From positions 992,001-1,056,000 of the forward strand of contig AP019005.1 of the NCBI GenBank assembly GCA_003945285.1: DNA of 64,000 nucleotides, in the 5' to 3' direction. Position numbers and translations under genes: made by a program. This DNA comes from Hydrogenimonas sp. GTDB taxonomy: Bacteria > Campylobacterota > Campylobacteria > Campylobacterales > Hydrogenimonadaceae. This document shows positions 46,196-54,722 of this stretch, piece by piece. How positions within the stretch are numbered: position 1 is the stretch's first letter; each line of letters starts with the position of its first letter. The notes under the pieces are model-generated. The model saw only the letters and a program-made list of their open reading frames with translations. It was not told the origin of the DNA and searched no databases.

Positions 46196-47757
46196 AAAGC
46201 CTTAAAGTCTTCAATAAAAATACGATAATATGGTGGCTCGTTACACTAGTAGTCACCCTTTCAATAATCTCTTTCTACAACTACGATGTACAGAAAAAGA
46301 TCCTGCTCAAGCAGATGCAGAGCGATGCGAAAGATATAGTAAGCTCTATAACAGCCGCAATAAAGCGCTTTCAGGATATCAAATCCACGATGAACCTGCA
46401 AAAGCTGGTAAACGATATGTCGCTTGATCTGGATATATTCGAATTCAGGTACCTGGAACCCGACGGCATCATAAGCAACTCCATGTTCCAGGATGAGATA
46501 GGCAAGATACACAGCGGTAAAAGTTTCGAAAGAACAATGCAGGGAGATCAGCCTTTTGGAGAGTTTTTCTTTGAGGTAAGAGACTATGTTCCTGTAATGG
46601 CAATATACTACCCTATCCGAATAAGAAACGAACTGGTAGGTATTATCGATCTTGCGGTAGAGGTTCCGCCGGAAGTTTTGAGGTCCGGCGGTGAAGATAA
46701 CGAGGTTATAGAGTATAGAAAAGTTGATATACTCAATCTACTCAAAGCGATAGAGGGGTCGATTAAGAACAGTATATCCATATTCAGAAACACCAACATA
46801 GAGGATTTTCTTAACAAGTATGTCAGCTCTGCGGAAAACATTCTGCAGATTACCGTAATCGACAGTAACGGTACAGTTATAGTAAGCAGCAACAAAAACA
46901 TTATCGGTAAGCAGTTCGACTTAAACAGACTCAAGAGCAGACAGATTGTTGAGCTGAACGGAAGACCGGTTTACAGAATGCTTACAGACGGAAGTGTTTT
47001 CGGTGGGAACAAAAACAAACAGCTTATTCTGCTGATCGATGCGGCACCATACAAAGAGAATGAACTTAGGCTTCTCAAAACGGCATTGATTACGAGTATA
47101 ATTGCGCTACTGATAGCACTGTTTATCGCAAGAGCCATCTACCGCTCGGCAATCAGGCAGTCCAAAGAGGAGAAAGAGCGCCTAGAAAGACTCGTAAAAG
47201 AGAGGACACATGAAATAGAACTCTTAAGTAAAACAGACTCCCTCACAGGCCTTTGGAACAGGGGGTATCTTGAAGAGATGCTCGAGATAGAATTCAAACG
47301 GGCAAGAAGGTACGGGCATAACGTATCTATAGCGGTAGTCGATCTGGACCATTTCAAGCATATAAACGATAATTTCGGCCATATGGCCGGTGATGAAGTT
47401 TTACGGCAGGTCAGTGAACATATAAGGTCCTGCATAAGAGAGACCGATTTTGTAGGTCGTTACGGCGGTGAAGAGATCGTTGTCATACTGCCCGAGACAG
47501 ACATAAAGACCGCAAAAGTGATCGCCGAAAAGATAAGAGAGACTATCGAAGCGAATCCGGTTGAATTCGAGGGACAAACCATAAATGTCACATCCAGTAT
47601 AGGCGTAAGCAATCTTCGACCGGAACATAAAGATTACCTTGAGGTATTTGCCGAAGCCGACGAGGCGCTCTACCACGCCAAGGAGAACGGTCGAAACATG
47701 GTTGTAGTATCTGAGAAAGCCGAGAAAAGAGAAGAATCAGGTCCGTTTGACGACTGA
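46192..47757 (+). CDS. membrane sensor diguanylate cyclase
   Basis: 521 residues. Two membrane helices (about 12-30 and 300-320) enclose a large periplasmic sensor with tandem PAS/CACHE-like character; a coiled linker leads to a GGDEF domain. The active loop is GRYGGEEIV and the product-inhibition I-site RETD stands five residues before it, so the enzyme should be active and feedback controlled. It makes c-di-GMP from GTP. Coupled to the tetrahaem cytochrome upstream, which could serve as or beside its redox sensor. Confidence 0.92.
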   Translation: MKSLKVFNKNTIIWWLVTLVVTLSIISFYNYDVQKKILLKQMQSDAKDIVSSITAAIKRFQDIKSTMNLQKLVNDMSLDLDIFEFRYLEPDGIISNSMFQDEIGKIHSGKSFERTMQGDQPFGEFFFEVRDYVPVMAIYYPIRIRNELVGIIDLAVEVPPEVLRSGGEDNEVIEYRKVDILNLLKAIEGSIKNSISIFRNTNIEDFLNKYVSSAENILQITVIDSNGTVIVSSNKNIIGKQFDLNRLKSRQIVELNGRPVYRMLTDGSVFGGNKNKQLILLIDAAPYKENELRLLKTALITSIIALLIALFIARAIYRSAIRQSKEEKERLERLVKERTHEIELLSKTDSLTGLWNRGYLEEMLEIEFKRARRYGHNVSIAVVDLDHFKHINDNFGHMAGDEVLRQVSEHIRSCIRETDFVGRYGGEEIVVILPETDIKTAKVIAEKIRETIEANPVEFEGQTINVTSSIGVSNLRPEHKDYLEVFAEADEALYHAKENGRNMVVVSEKAEKREESGPFDD

Positions 47758-47827
47758 ATCTCCGAAGATGGTACAATAAGAGTACCCGGGCCGCAGTGCG
47801 ACGAAGCGGCCGGCAAAAGGAGATTAG

Positions 47828-48421
47828 ATGCTCTTCGACTACTCTACTACAGGCCCTGCGCTCAACTACAAACTTATGAGCCAGACCATAATACCGCGTC
47901 CTATCGCTTGGATTGTAACCGAAGATGAAGGCGTAGTTAACGTAGCACCGTTCAGCTACTTTACAGGACTCTCATCACTACCTCCGACCGTTATAGTCTC
48001 TATTGGACACAAAAGCGACGGAATGCCGAAAGATACTCTCGCAAATATTCGGAAGAACGGAAAATGTACACTCTGTATGGTGAGTGAAGATAGTGTAGAA
48101 CCCATGCACTTCAGCTCCAAAGAGATGCCGCGTTTTCAGAGTGAAGCGGAGGAGTTCGGTATTTCACTGAAGCCGTTGGTAGACGGCTTTCCTCCGATTG
48201 TGGAGAGTTCACCCTCCGCCTTTTTCTGCGAACTCTACAAAGAGATAGAGCTTCCGGGAAGTAAAACCGTCCCGCTGATTCTTGAAATTAAACGGCAGTT
48301 TATTGATGACGGAGCCGTAATCGACAAAGATCGGCTTGTCATAAGATTCGATCCTCTTGCTCGTGTAGGAAGAGAGTATGCCCTTTTGGGTGAGAATATA
48401 GCTCCACCGAAGATACCTTGA
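47828..48421 (+). CDS. flavin reductase-like FMN-binding protein
   Basis: 197 residues, split-barrel fold. The start LNYKLMSQTIIPRPIAWIVTE, APFSYFTGLSSLPPTVIVSIG and KDTLANIRKNG are typical of flavin reductase-like proteins that hold FMN and reduce flavins or act as oxidoreductases. It has an AAAGGAG ribosome site and stands alone. Confidence 0.88.
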   Translation: MLFDYSTTGPALNYKLMSQTIIPRPIAWIVTEDEGVVNVAPFSYFTGLSSLPPTVIVSIGHKSDGMPKDTLANIRKNGKCTLCMVSEDSVEPMHFSSKEMPRFQSEAEEFGISLKPLVDGFPPIVESSPSAFFCELYKEIELPGSKTVPLILEIKRQFIDDGAVIDKDRLVIRFDPLARVGREYALLGENIAPPKIP

Positions 48422-48468
48422 TTTGACGAATCAGTGTTTATGCCAAGGAGTTAATAGCTCAAAATAGC

Positions 48469-48549
48469 TCTCCCGTTTTCCCGGAATTGCATGGCTGCAA
48501 CGGTCGTGACGAGTTCTTCTATCTCTATTTCGAGATTTGGGGTTTTGGT
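48469..48549 (-). repeat. duplicated coding-like remnant, copy 1
   Basis: Similar to 51062-51150. On the minus strand both can be read as NLEIEIEELVTTVAAMQFR here and NTKIEIEELVMIIAALQFR there, each followed by about ten residues and a stop. They look like the last exon-sized piece of one vanished gene family. Confidence 0.6.
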
Positions 48550-48586
48550 AGTGGTAGAGATCTCTTCTGATATAATTAACCGGGTG

Positions 48587-48650
48587 TAATACGCAAAAAG
48601 CGTAACATCATCCGGAAACCTGTGGCTTTGCAGCTTTGGTGGTGCATAGC
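48587..48650 (+). repeat. fragment of the multi-hairpin repeat
   Basis: TAATACGCAAAAAGCGTAAC, then CATCCGGAAACCTG and CAGCTTTGGTGGTGCA, align in order with the 23708 units, with the second palindrome changed. Confidence 0.55.
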
Positions 48651-48750
48651 TGATGGATACTTTCCGTCTAAACCCGGATTCCGGTTTTGCGAAGTATCGG
48701 TTTCTGTATTTTGGGTATTTTTTAGCAGAAATTTCAACAAGGAGCCTGGT

Positions 48751-49353
48751 ATGAGAGTTGTATATTCAATATTGGTGTGTAGCTTTGCTTCCACAATGCT
48801 TTTCGCTTCTAATCACCATAATAAGCATGAGGGGATGAAGGAGGCGGAAAATAGCCTGGAAATGAGTCGTGTAGTTGAGACAGGCAAAGAAGCGAGCCGA
48901 CTTCTTCTAAAAACTCTCGGCGGAAATATGAAAAAACATATGAAGGCTGGAGGAGCGAAAGAGGCCCTCTCCTTCTGTTCGATGAATGCGGCAAGCCTTA
49001 CGGCTGAAGTAGATGAGAAACTGGGCAAAGATGTGAGTGTAAAACGTATTACGCTAAAACCCAGAAATCCTGCAAATCTTGCCGAAGGTGATGAGAAAGA
49101 GGTGCTCGAAGCGCTGGAGATTCTGAAGAGAAACGGTGTTCAACTGCCGAAATACCTTCTGCAGAAGCGTGCCGGGGGCTATAAATTTTACAAGCCTCTG
49201 GTCATAAACAAAAAGGTGTGCCTCAAATGTCACGGAAGCAATATCGATCCGAACCTGGAGGCGCAGATAAGGAAAACCTACCCGACGGACAAGGCGACAG
49301 GTTACAAAATGGGTGATCTTCGCGGGGCAATTGTCGTAACTATCGAAAAGTAG
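48751..49353 (+). CDS. DUF3365 (Tll0287-like) haem sensor-type protein
   Basis: 200 residues behind AAGGAG, with a signal peptide (VVYSILVCSFASTMLFA). The DUF3365 fold is shown by LSFCSMNAASLTAEV and the C-terminal single haem motif KVCLKCHG with ...YKMGDLRGAIVVTI. Such proteins bind a c-type haem in a PAS-like pocket and are thought to sense redox or gas ligands. A free-standing periplasmic version, just ahead of a hemerythrin-PAS gene. Confidence 0.85.
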   Translation: MRVVYSILVCSFASTMLFASNHHNKHEGMKEAENSLEMSRVVETGKEASRLLLKTLGGNMKKHMKAGGAKEALSFCSMNAASLTAEVDEKLGKDVSVKRITLKPRNPANLAEGDEKEVLEALEILKRNGVQLPKYLLQKRAGGYKFYKPLVINKKVCLKCHGSNIDPNLEAQIRKTYPTDKATGYKMGDLRGAIVVTIEK

Positions 49354-49474
49354 TACCACCGCTCTGCCTGGTTGCAATTTTTGCCGGAAATAACGGGGAT
49401 ATTTGATATGGAACAAAGATATTTCCGTCGCAATTGACTATACTGCCGACTCTACTTTTTTCCAAAGGCGGTCA

Positions 49475-50461
49475 ATGAGCGAGTTTTTTATGGAGGGTAT
49501 CGGCCCCTCACAGGAGAGTGAGCTTCCGGAGGGGCATCCGGTCAGGGTATACCTGGAGGAGAATATATATATCAGAAAAATCATCTCTGAACTGCAGAGT
49601 GTCGATCTTGAGGAGCATTACGAATATTTCCTGGAACTCTTCGGGAAGCTTCGCAGAGTAGAACTCCATTTTGCCAGAAAGGAGAACCAGCTCTTCCCCT
49701 ATCTTGAAAAGTACGGCTGGACCAGCCCCAGTCAGAATATGTGGGCGTTTCACGATCAGATACGCGAAGAGATAAAAGCGGCCGAAAGGGCCATAGAGTC
49801 GAAAGATAGATCTCTTATGGCAACTTCACTGCAGAGGGTTTTCAGAAGCCTGGAGCACATTATGCAGGTTGAGGAGGGCAGACTTCTGCCCAATGCGATG
49901 CGGATGCTGAGCGAAGATGACTGGAAAGAGTTCAGGGAAGGTGACGAGGAGATAGGGTGGATGTTTGATGAGACGCCTGCACCCTACCCTTCGCCGGAGT
50001 ATCTCCACCCATCCGAGGAGAAGAAGCGAAAAGAGCTGCCGTTCGAAATAGATGACAAGACCCATTATGACGAAGGCTATCTCACTCCCGAGCAGGTCAA
50101 TTTCATATTCAAATATATCCCGGTAGACATAACCTATGTGGACGAAAACGACAGGGTCGTATTCTACAACAGGGGCGATGAACGTGTCTTTCCGAGAAGT
50201 GCCGGAATAATCGGCCGTGAAGTTAAATTCTGCCATCCGCCGAAGAGTGTCGGGCAGGTATTGAAGATATTGGAAGCTTTCAAAAACGGAACCAAAGATG
50301 TGGCGGAATTCTGGATTCAGTTCAAAGGGAGATTCATACACATACGCTACTTTGCAGTTCGGGATGAAAACAGGAACTACAAAGGTGTCATAGAGATGAG
50401 TCAGGATGTGACAGATATAAGAGGGCTGGAGGGGGAGCGGCGCCTACTCGACTGGGAGTAG
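49475..50461 (+). CDS. hemerythrin-like (HHE) and PAS domain protein, DUF438 type
   Basis: 328 residues from ATG 49475. The first half is a four-helix HHE domain (GHPVRVYLEENIYIRK, LRRVELHFARKENQLFPYLEKYG, MWAFHDQIREE, LEHIMQVEEGRLLP) with histidine and glutamate ligands for a di-iron site. The second half is a PAS domain (VDITYVDENDRVVFYNRGDERVFPR in parts). Known relatives are suspected oxygen or nitric-oxide sensors. Cytoplasmic, with no output domain; it may act on a partner. Confidence 0.85.
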   Translation: MSEFFMEGIGPSQESELPEGHPVRVYLEENIYIRKIISELQSVDLEEHYEYFLELFGKLRRVELHFARKENQLFPYLEKYGWTSPSQNMWAFHDQIREEIKAAERAIESKDRSLMATSLQRVFRSLEHIMQVEEGRLLPNAMRMLSEDDWKEFREGDEEIGWMFDETPAPYPSPEYLHPSEEKKRKELPFEIDDKTHYDEGYLTPEQVNFIFKYIPVDITYVDENDRVVFYNRGDERVFPRSAGIIGREVKFCHPPKSVGQVLKILEAFKNGTKDVAEFWIQFKGRFIHIRYFAVRDENRNYKGVIEMSQDVTDIRGLEGERRLLDWE

Positions 50462-50463
50462 TT

Positions 50464-51003
50464 TCAGCCCTGCACGTGGGCCATCGCGGCGCAGTCGCTG
50501 TTCGAATAGGGGCAGCGCTTCGATATACTCATCGTAAACGACTCCTCCTCTATCCCCTCTTTTTTGCGCTCCATGTGGCGAACTGCGGCCCTGAAAGCCG
50601 TCAGTACCATATTCGCGCCGTCCTGCGACTGTGTGGATACAGCGGAGACCTGCTCCCCTTCGGGCTTCGTAAGGTCGATTTCCGGAGGTTCGATGCTGTC
50701 GTACGCCGCATCGAGCTCTTTTTGAAGCTCATCGACTCTTTTCCAGGCGTTATCAAGGGTGTCACCTATAACCATTTCGGTAAAAACGGAACCGAGTATC
50801 ACTATATCTTCGGAGCCGCGTGCTACGTAGGAGATCTTCTCTATCGTCTCACCTTCCATTTTCAGATATATAGTCGCATAGTTTTGTGTGGCATTGTCGA
50901 GGCCGGTACCGATGCCGTCGGCGTCATCCATCGGTCCGAAATTTTTCGGGTTTGCGAAATGGTTCAGCGCTTCGCTGTGTATATCACCGGTTTGAGTCTC
51001 CAT
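50464..51003 (-). CDS. IscU/NifU-like scaffold homologue lacking the scaffold cysteines
   Basis: 179 residues from ATG 51003 behind AAAGGATATCC. SEALNHFANPKNFGPMDDADG and YLKMEGETIEKISYVARG follow the IscU fold, but the three cluster-binding cysteines are replaced (GLDNATQNY where GNPVCGD is expected, RGSEDIVI where FGCGAAIA is expected). A C-terminal extension carries two new cysteines, KRCPYSNSDC. It may be a divergent regulator or accessory rather than a cluster scaffold. Confidence 0.75.
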   Translation of the reverse strand: METQTGDIHSEALNHFANPKNFGPMDDADGIGTGLDNATQNYATIYLKMEGETIEKISYVARGSEDIVILGSVFTEMVIGDTLDNAWKRVDELQKELDAAYDSIEPPEIDLTKPEGEQVSAVSTQSQDGANMVLTAFRAAVRHMERKKEGIEEESFTMSISKRCPYSNSDCAAMAHVQG

Positions 51004-51061
51004 CTGGATATCCTTTTTCTCTCTGTCACAAAGTGCAATATGATAACACCGTATCACTTTA

Positions 51062-51150
51062 ACTCCGCTTTTCCCAACCGGAATTGTAAGGCTGCAATGA
51101 TCATGACGAGTTCCTCTATCTCTATTTTTGTATTTGGGTTTTGGGCAATA
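51062..51150 (-). repeat. duplicated coding-like remnant, copy 2
   Basis: Imperfect copy of 48469-48549, sharing GGAATTG, GGCTGCAA, GACGAGTTC and TCTATCTCTATTT in order. It sits between the IscU-like gene's start and the nuclease-like gene, so it overlaps their promoter region. Confidence 0.6.
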
Positions 51151-51179
51151 TGGCTGAAATTCCTGCTAAAATTTATGTA

Positions 51180-52742
51180 ATGAAAAAGATAGCGATTCTA
51201 CTTCTGTTGCCGATGTTACTTCAGTGCCGTGAATTTCGTGTGGCAAGCTACAATGTGGAGAACCTATTCGACCTAAAAAAGAGCGGCACCGAATACACCG
51301 AATATATACCTTTCACAGGGTATGGCTGGAACGAGAAGATGTTCTCGCTGAAGCTTAAAAATATTTCGAGAGTAATCTGCGATCTGAAGCCGGACATACT
51401 GGCCCTTCAGGAGATCGAGAGCGACGATGCTTTACGGTCTCTACAAAAAGCCGCGGCACTCTGCGGCAGCGATTTTCCGTATCGTGCCATCGCCGACGAC
51501 AAGGAGAGCACGGTCAAAACCGCCCTGCTCTCGAGATTTCCGATTCTTTCAAAGCGTGAGATAGACCCGGACGGAACTTTGGGTACAAGAAACATACTGG
51601 AAGTCACACTCTCGGTAGATGGCAGGAGGCTTACACTCTTCGTGAACCACTGGAAGTCGCGCAGCGGGCCCGAAAGCAGAAGAGTAGTCAGTGCAGAGGC
51701 GCTAATGAAGAGGCTCAGAAATTTCCGCGGCGACTATGTACTGCTCGGCGACTTCAACAGTAACTGGGACGAGCGGCGTGTGATCAGAAGCTCGAAACGG
51801 CTCAACGACACCGGAGGGGTGACCGGGATAGGCGATATATTGAAAACCTGGAGGGGAAAAAAGAGTGTCGACAAATACACTCTTTCGCACGGCTACCACT
51901 ACGATCTGTGGCTGGAGCTGCCGCCTAGGCGCCGCTGGTCGCACAACTTCTTCGGCCGCAAAGGCTCGCTGGATCACATAATTCTACCTCCGGCCATGTT
52001 CGACGATAAGGGAGTCAACTACGTCGACAGATCGTTCAGGCGGTTTACGCCCTCCTATCTTTTTCGATCCAACGGCGCCATCTACAGATGGAAACTGGCC
52101 AAAAAGGGGCACGGCAGACATCTTGGAGAGGGCTACTCCGACCACCTTCCGATCTATGCCGAATTTACTACCGATCCGTTCCGTTTCGCAAAGAAGAGAG
52201 AGCCGAAAGAGCGTATAAAAGGTAGAGACGGAAAACTATCGCCTACAGAGGTCTCTGTCGCCGATCTCTACGGAGCGGTTCCCGGCCCGTGCAGGTTCGT
52301 GGTGCCGGAAGCGGTTGTCATCTATAAAAAGGGGCCGATAGCCATACTAAAAGAGCCCGGCGGCAGAGCTATAACGGTTTACAAAGATGTGCAATCACTG
52401 GAGTTTGGCAGAAAATACAGAGTCGAGATAAGAAGGATCTACAGATACCGCGGTCTGCAGGAGGTCACCGAGTTGAAAGTTTTAAAAGATCTTGGCAGAA
52501 CGGATACCGCACCCATGCTTCTTTTCAATCCGGAAAATATCGAAGTGCCCGCAGATATCGGCGAAGTCATAGCCGAAATTGAGGGTCTATACAAGCGCGG
52601 GTACCTCTATTACGGGAGTGGGAGGAAGATAAAACTCTATTTCAAAGATCGTTCGAAGCGCCCCAAAAGCGGTGAAAAGGTTGTGCTCCGGAATGTGAGG
52701 GTCTCAATCTACAAAAACAGGGCTGAACTTGTCATCGATTAA
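51180..52742 (+). CDS. exported endonuclease/exonuclease/phosphatase-family protein
   Basis: 520 residues from ATG 51180. A short signal sequence (KKIAILLLLPMLLQC) precedes the EEP fold: VASYNVENLFD, ILALQEIES (metal Glu), NHWKS, LLGDFNSNWDE and the final YSDHLPIYAEF (Asp-His). About 170 C-terminal residues after it resemble an OB-fold (YKDVQSLEFGRKYRVEIRR). Enzymes of this class cut nucleic acids or phosphodiesters; an exported nuclease for DNA scavenging is plausible. Confidence 0.85.
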   Translation: MKKIAILLLLPMLLQCREFRVASYNVENLFDLKKSGTEYTEYIPFTGYGWNEKMFSLKLKNISRVICDLKPDILALQEIESDDALRSLQKAAALCGSDFPYRAIADDKESTVKTALLSRFPILSKREIDPDGTLGTRNILEVTLSVDGRRLTLFVNHWKSRSGPESRRVVSAEALMKRLRNFRGDYVLLGDFNSNWDERRVIRSSKRLNDTGGVTGIGDILKTWRGKKSVDKYTLSHGYHYDLWLELPPRRRWSHNFFGRKGSLDHIILPPAMFDDKGVNYVDRSFRRFTPSYLFRSNGAIYRWKLAKKGHGRHLGEGYSDHLPIYAEFTTDPFRFAKKREPKERIKGRDGKLSPTEVSVADLYGAVPGPCRFVVPEAVVIYKKGPIAILKEPGGRAITVYKDVQSLEFGRKYRVEIRRIYRYRGLQEVTELKVLKDLGRTDTAPMLLFNPENIEVPADIGEVIAEIEGLYKRGYLYYGSGRKIKLYFKDRSKRPKSGEKVVLRNVRVSIYKNRAELVID

Positions 52743-52802
52743 CGGCCCCTTTATCAATATTGAAATAGAATTACCGCGTAATCTTGTTATAGATGATGAG
52801 TT

Positions 52803-52979
52803 ACTGACCTTACGCAAAATTCGCACGCCAAGCTGGATTTGCCCTGCAGTACGCTGCAAAATATCTAGAGGTGCCCTGAAAACCGCTAACGCCTTCGGCA
52901 CCCTACGGGCAAGCGCGGTTTTTTGAACGATATTTTTCCGCTCAAATCCCGGGGCTGACAAATTTTGCGTAAGGTCAGT
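52803..52979. mobile_element. 177-bp MITE with 19-bp terminal inverted repeats
   Basis: Perfect 19-nt inverted ends (ACTGACCTTACGCAAAATT at 52803-52821 and its inverse at 52961-52979) are flanked by GAGTT on both sides (52798-52802 and 52980-52984), a 5-bp target duplication. There is no coding frame; the centre has a hairpin with AACCGC/GCGGTT arms followed by six Ts. A piece of the same end occurs at 57796-57806. Confidence 0.85.
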
Positions 52980-53001
52980 GAGTTATTGTAAAAGGATGCC
53001 G

Positions 53002-53778
53002 ATGGGCACTATTGAGCTGAGTACTATCTTTCTTGTTGCGTTGTTGGGATCGTTCGGCCACTGTATAGGTATGTGCGGCGGTTTCGTGCTTGCATATACC
53101 GCGGCAAAAGTGGATACCCACTGGTCGAAGCAGAGACAGCTTGTAGCGCATCTTCTCTACAGCGCGGGCCGTGTGACGAGTTATATGGTTGTCGGTGCGG
53201 TTTTCGGTTTTCTCGGTCAGAAAGCCGGCTTCGATATGACGGCAAAAGGGGTGCTTTTTATTGTTGTCGGTCTTGCAATGCTGCTTATCGGTCTCTCTTT
53301 GATAGGGAAGCTCAGGTTTTTGAACTCCATCGAGTCCTCCATAGCCAGGAGCTCCTTTTTCGGAAGGATGATAAAGGCGGCTATTCATTCAAAAAATCTT
53401 GCGAGTTTCTACTTTATGGGTATGCTCAACGGTTTCATACCGTGCGGTCTTGTATACTTCTTCGCTACGGCGGCAATCGTCGCGGGTTCCGCACTCAAAG
53501 GGGCTATTGTGATGGGGGTCTTCGGCATAGCTACCATTCCGGCGATGCTCGGGGTAGGCATATTCTCCTCGTTTATAAAAGGTTCGTCATACAGGATGCT
53601 CGTGATCAAGATAGCCGCCGTAATAGTTATGCTGTTCGGTCTCTTTACGATATATAAAGGGTATATAATGATTGTAAACCCGCAGATAATGATGCACAAG
53701 ATGCACGAGATGCAGAAGCGGATGCCGATTCTTCCGACAGGCGGCGGTTCAAACGGAGATAGTCGTCACCCTATGTAG
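53002..53778 (+). CDS. TauE/SafE- or DsbD_2-like membrane protein
   Basis: 258 residues from ATG 53002 behind AAAAGGATG; a GTG at 52978 lies inside the MITE end and is rejected. Six to seven helices. FGHCIGMCGGFVLAY near the N-terminus is the cysteine motif of the UreH/DsbD_2 group; IPCGLVYFFATAA in the second half repeats it. Such proteins pass thiol electrons or metal (copper, nickel) through the membrane, often for cytochrome oxidase maturation. The insertion upstream may have changed its promoter. Confidence 0.85.
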   Translation: MGTIELSTIFLVALLGSFGHCIGMCGGFVLAYTAAKVDTHWSKQRQLVAHLLYSAGRVTSYMVVGAVFGFLGQKAGFDMTAKGVLFIVVGLAMLLIGLSLIGKLRFLNSIESSIARSSFFGRMIKAAIHSKNLASFYFMGMLNGFIPCGLVYFFATAAIVAGSALKGAIVMGVFGIATIPAMLGVGIFSSFIKGSSYRMLVIKIAAVIVMLFGLFTIYKGYIMIVNPQIMMHKMHEMQKRMPILPTGGGSNGDSRHPM

Positions 53779-54131
53779 AGGGTGTAGAGAGTCGCGACCC
53801 AGATAGATATCGTGAAGAAGACGGAAAAAAGAACCATCGCGCTTCCGGCATCTTTTGCATACTTCGCAAGCTTGTGGTGTTCGAGCGTTGCGAGGTCCAC
53901 CACCCGCTCTATTGCGCTGTTGGCAAGCTCGGATATCAGAACAGGAAAGAAAGAGAGTGCGAGAACCGCCTTAGCGACGGAGGGTATAGGCACGAAAATG
54001 AGGCAGATCCATACTACGACGGTTATCGACACCTCTATCTTGAACGCGGTTTCGTTTCTCAAAACCTCGAAAAAGCCGTCAATGGCATAGTTGGCGTTTC
54101 TCCAGAGGCTGTATCCGGGGCGGTTTCTCAT
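53766..54131 (-). CDS. dgkA: diacylglycerol kinase
   Basis: 121 residues, three membrane helices. NETAFKIEVS and the signature ELANSAIERVVDLA identify DgkA, which phosphorylates diacylglycerol released during envelope glycan synthesis back to phosphatidate. It overlaps the convergent membrane protein gene by 13 nt and the upstream HD gene by 4 nt. Confidence 0.95.
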   Translation of the reverse strand: MRNRPGYSLWRNANYAIDGFFEVLRNETAFKIEVSITVVVWICLIFVPIPSVAKAVLALSFFPVLISELANSAIERVVDLATLEHHKLAKYAKDAGSAMVLFSVFFTISIWVATLYTLYIG

Positions 54132-54673
54132 CTTTTCATCTCCAGTACGGCTCTATAGAGCCCTATTTTACCCTTCAGACGCTTGGAGAGGTATGGACTC
54201 GAGTCACCGAGCAGCTCTCTTATGAGTTCCGCATTGGAGACGATCGTCTCGATTTTCGTTTTGGACCAGTTTGTCGGCGGAGGCAGCATACTGCTGATTC
54301 GGTCGGCAAGCTTCGCCATAGCCACCTCTTTCGGCTGCTCCAGGATTCTCATGAGGGACTCTTTCAACTGCTCCTCTTTCGGAATATCACTCTTTTTTGT
54401 CATCGCTCCTACACCGGCGGCCACCTTTTTACCGAAATCCTTTTTGATGGAGTGGAGGGTCACATCACTCTTCTCTACGACATCGTGGAGAATCGCACAG
54501 AGTGCGGCCAGTTCGAAATCCGCACTCTCACCGGCAGCCGAAGCGGCCATAATCTCGTATGAAGCCGCAACCGGATGGGTAATGTACGGATCGCCGAACT
54601 TTGTGATCTGGCCGTAATGTGCCCATGCCGCAAGTCGGAGGGCTTTGTGAAACAGGTCTGTATCTGGTATCAT
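54128..54673 (-). CDS. HD-domain phosphohydrolase (SpoT/MESH1-like)
   Basis: 181 residues. RLAAWAHYGQITKFGDPYITHPVA and CAILHDVVEKSDVT carry the His and His-Asp metal ligands of the HD fold, as in the hydrolase half of RelA/SpoT and in single-domain small alarmone hydrolases. AKLADRISSMLPPP further on fits as well. It may degrade (p)ppGpp or a related nucleotide; substrate unproven. Same operon as dgkA. Confidence 0.82.
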   Translation of the reverse strand: MIPDTDLFHKALRLAAWAHYGQITKFGDPYITHPVAASYEIMAASAAGESADFELAALCAILHDVVEKSDVTLHSIKKDFGKKVAAGVGAMTKKSDIPKEEQLKESLMRILEQPKEVAMAKLADRISSMLPPPTNWSKTKIETIVSNAELIRELLGDSSPYLSKRLKGKIGLYRAVLEMKR

Positions 54674-54722
54674 TCGTAGACTTTAAAAATGTTTTTGGAA
54701 GTTTACCAAAAAAAGGAAAAAA

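Larger units (their letters stand above)
48422..48750. other. intergenic region with two repeats
   Basis: It contains a duplicated segment (48469-48549) and a fragment of the multi-hairpin repeat (48587-48650). No gene is called; the haem-sensor gene's frame stays open back to 48622 but its signal peptide starts at 48751. Confidence 0.45.

Noticed and set aside
52978-53001. GTG start at 52978 for the TauE/DsbD-like gene
   Set aside because: It lies within the MITE end and has no ribosome site; ATG 53002 follows AAAAGGATG.
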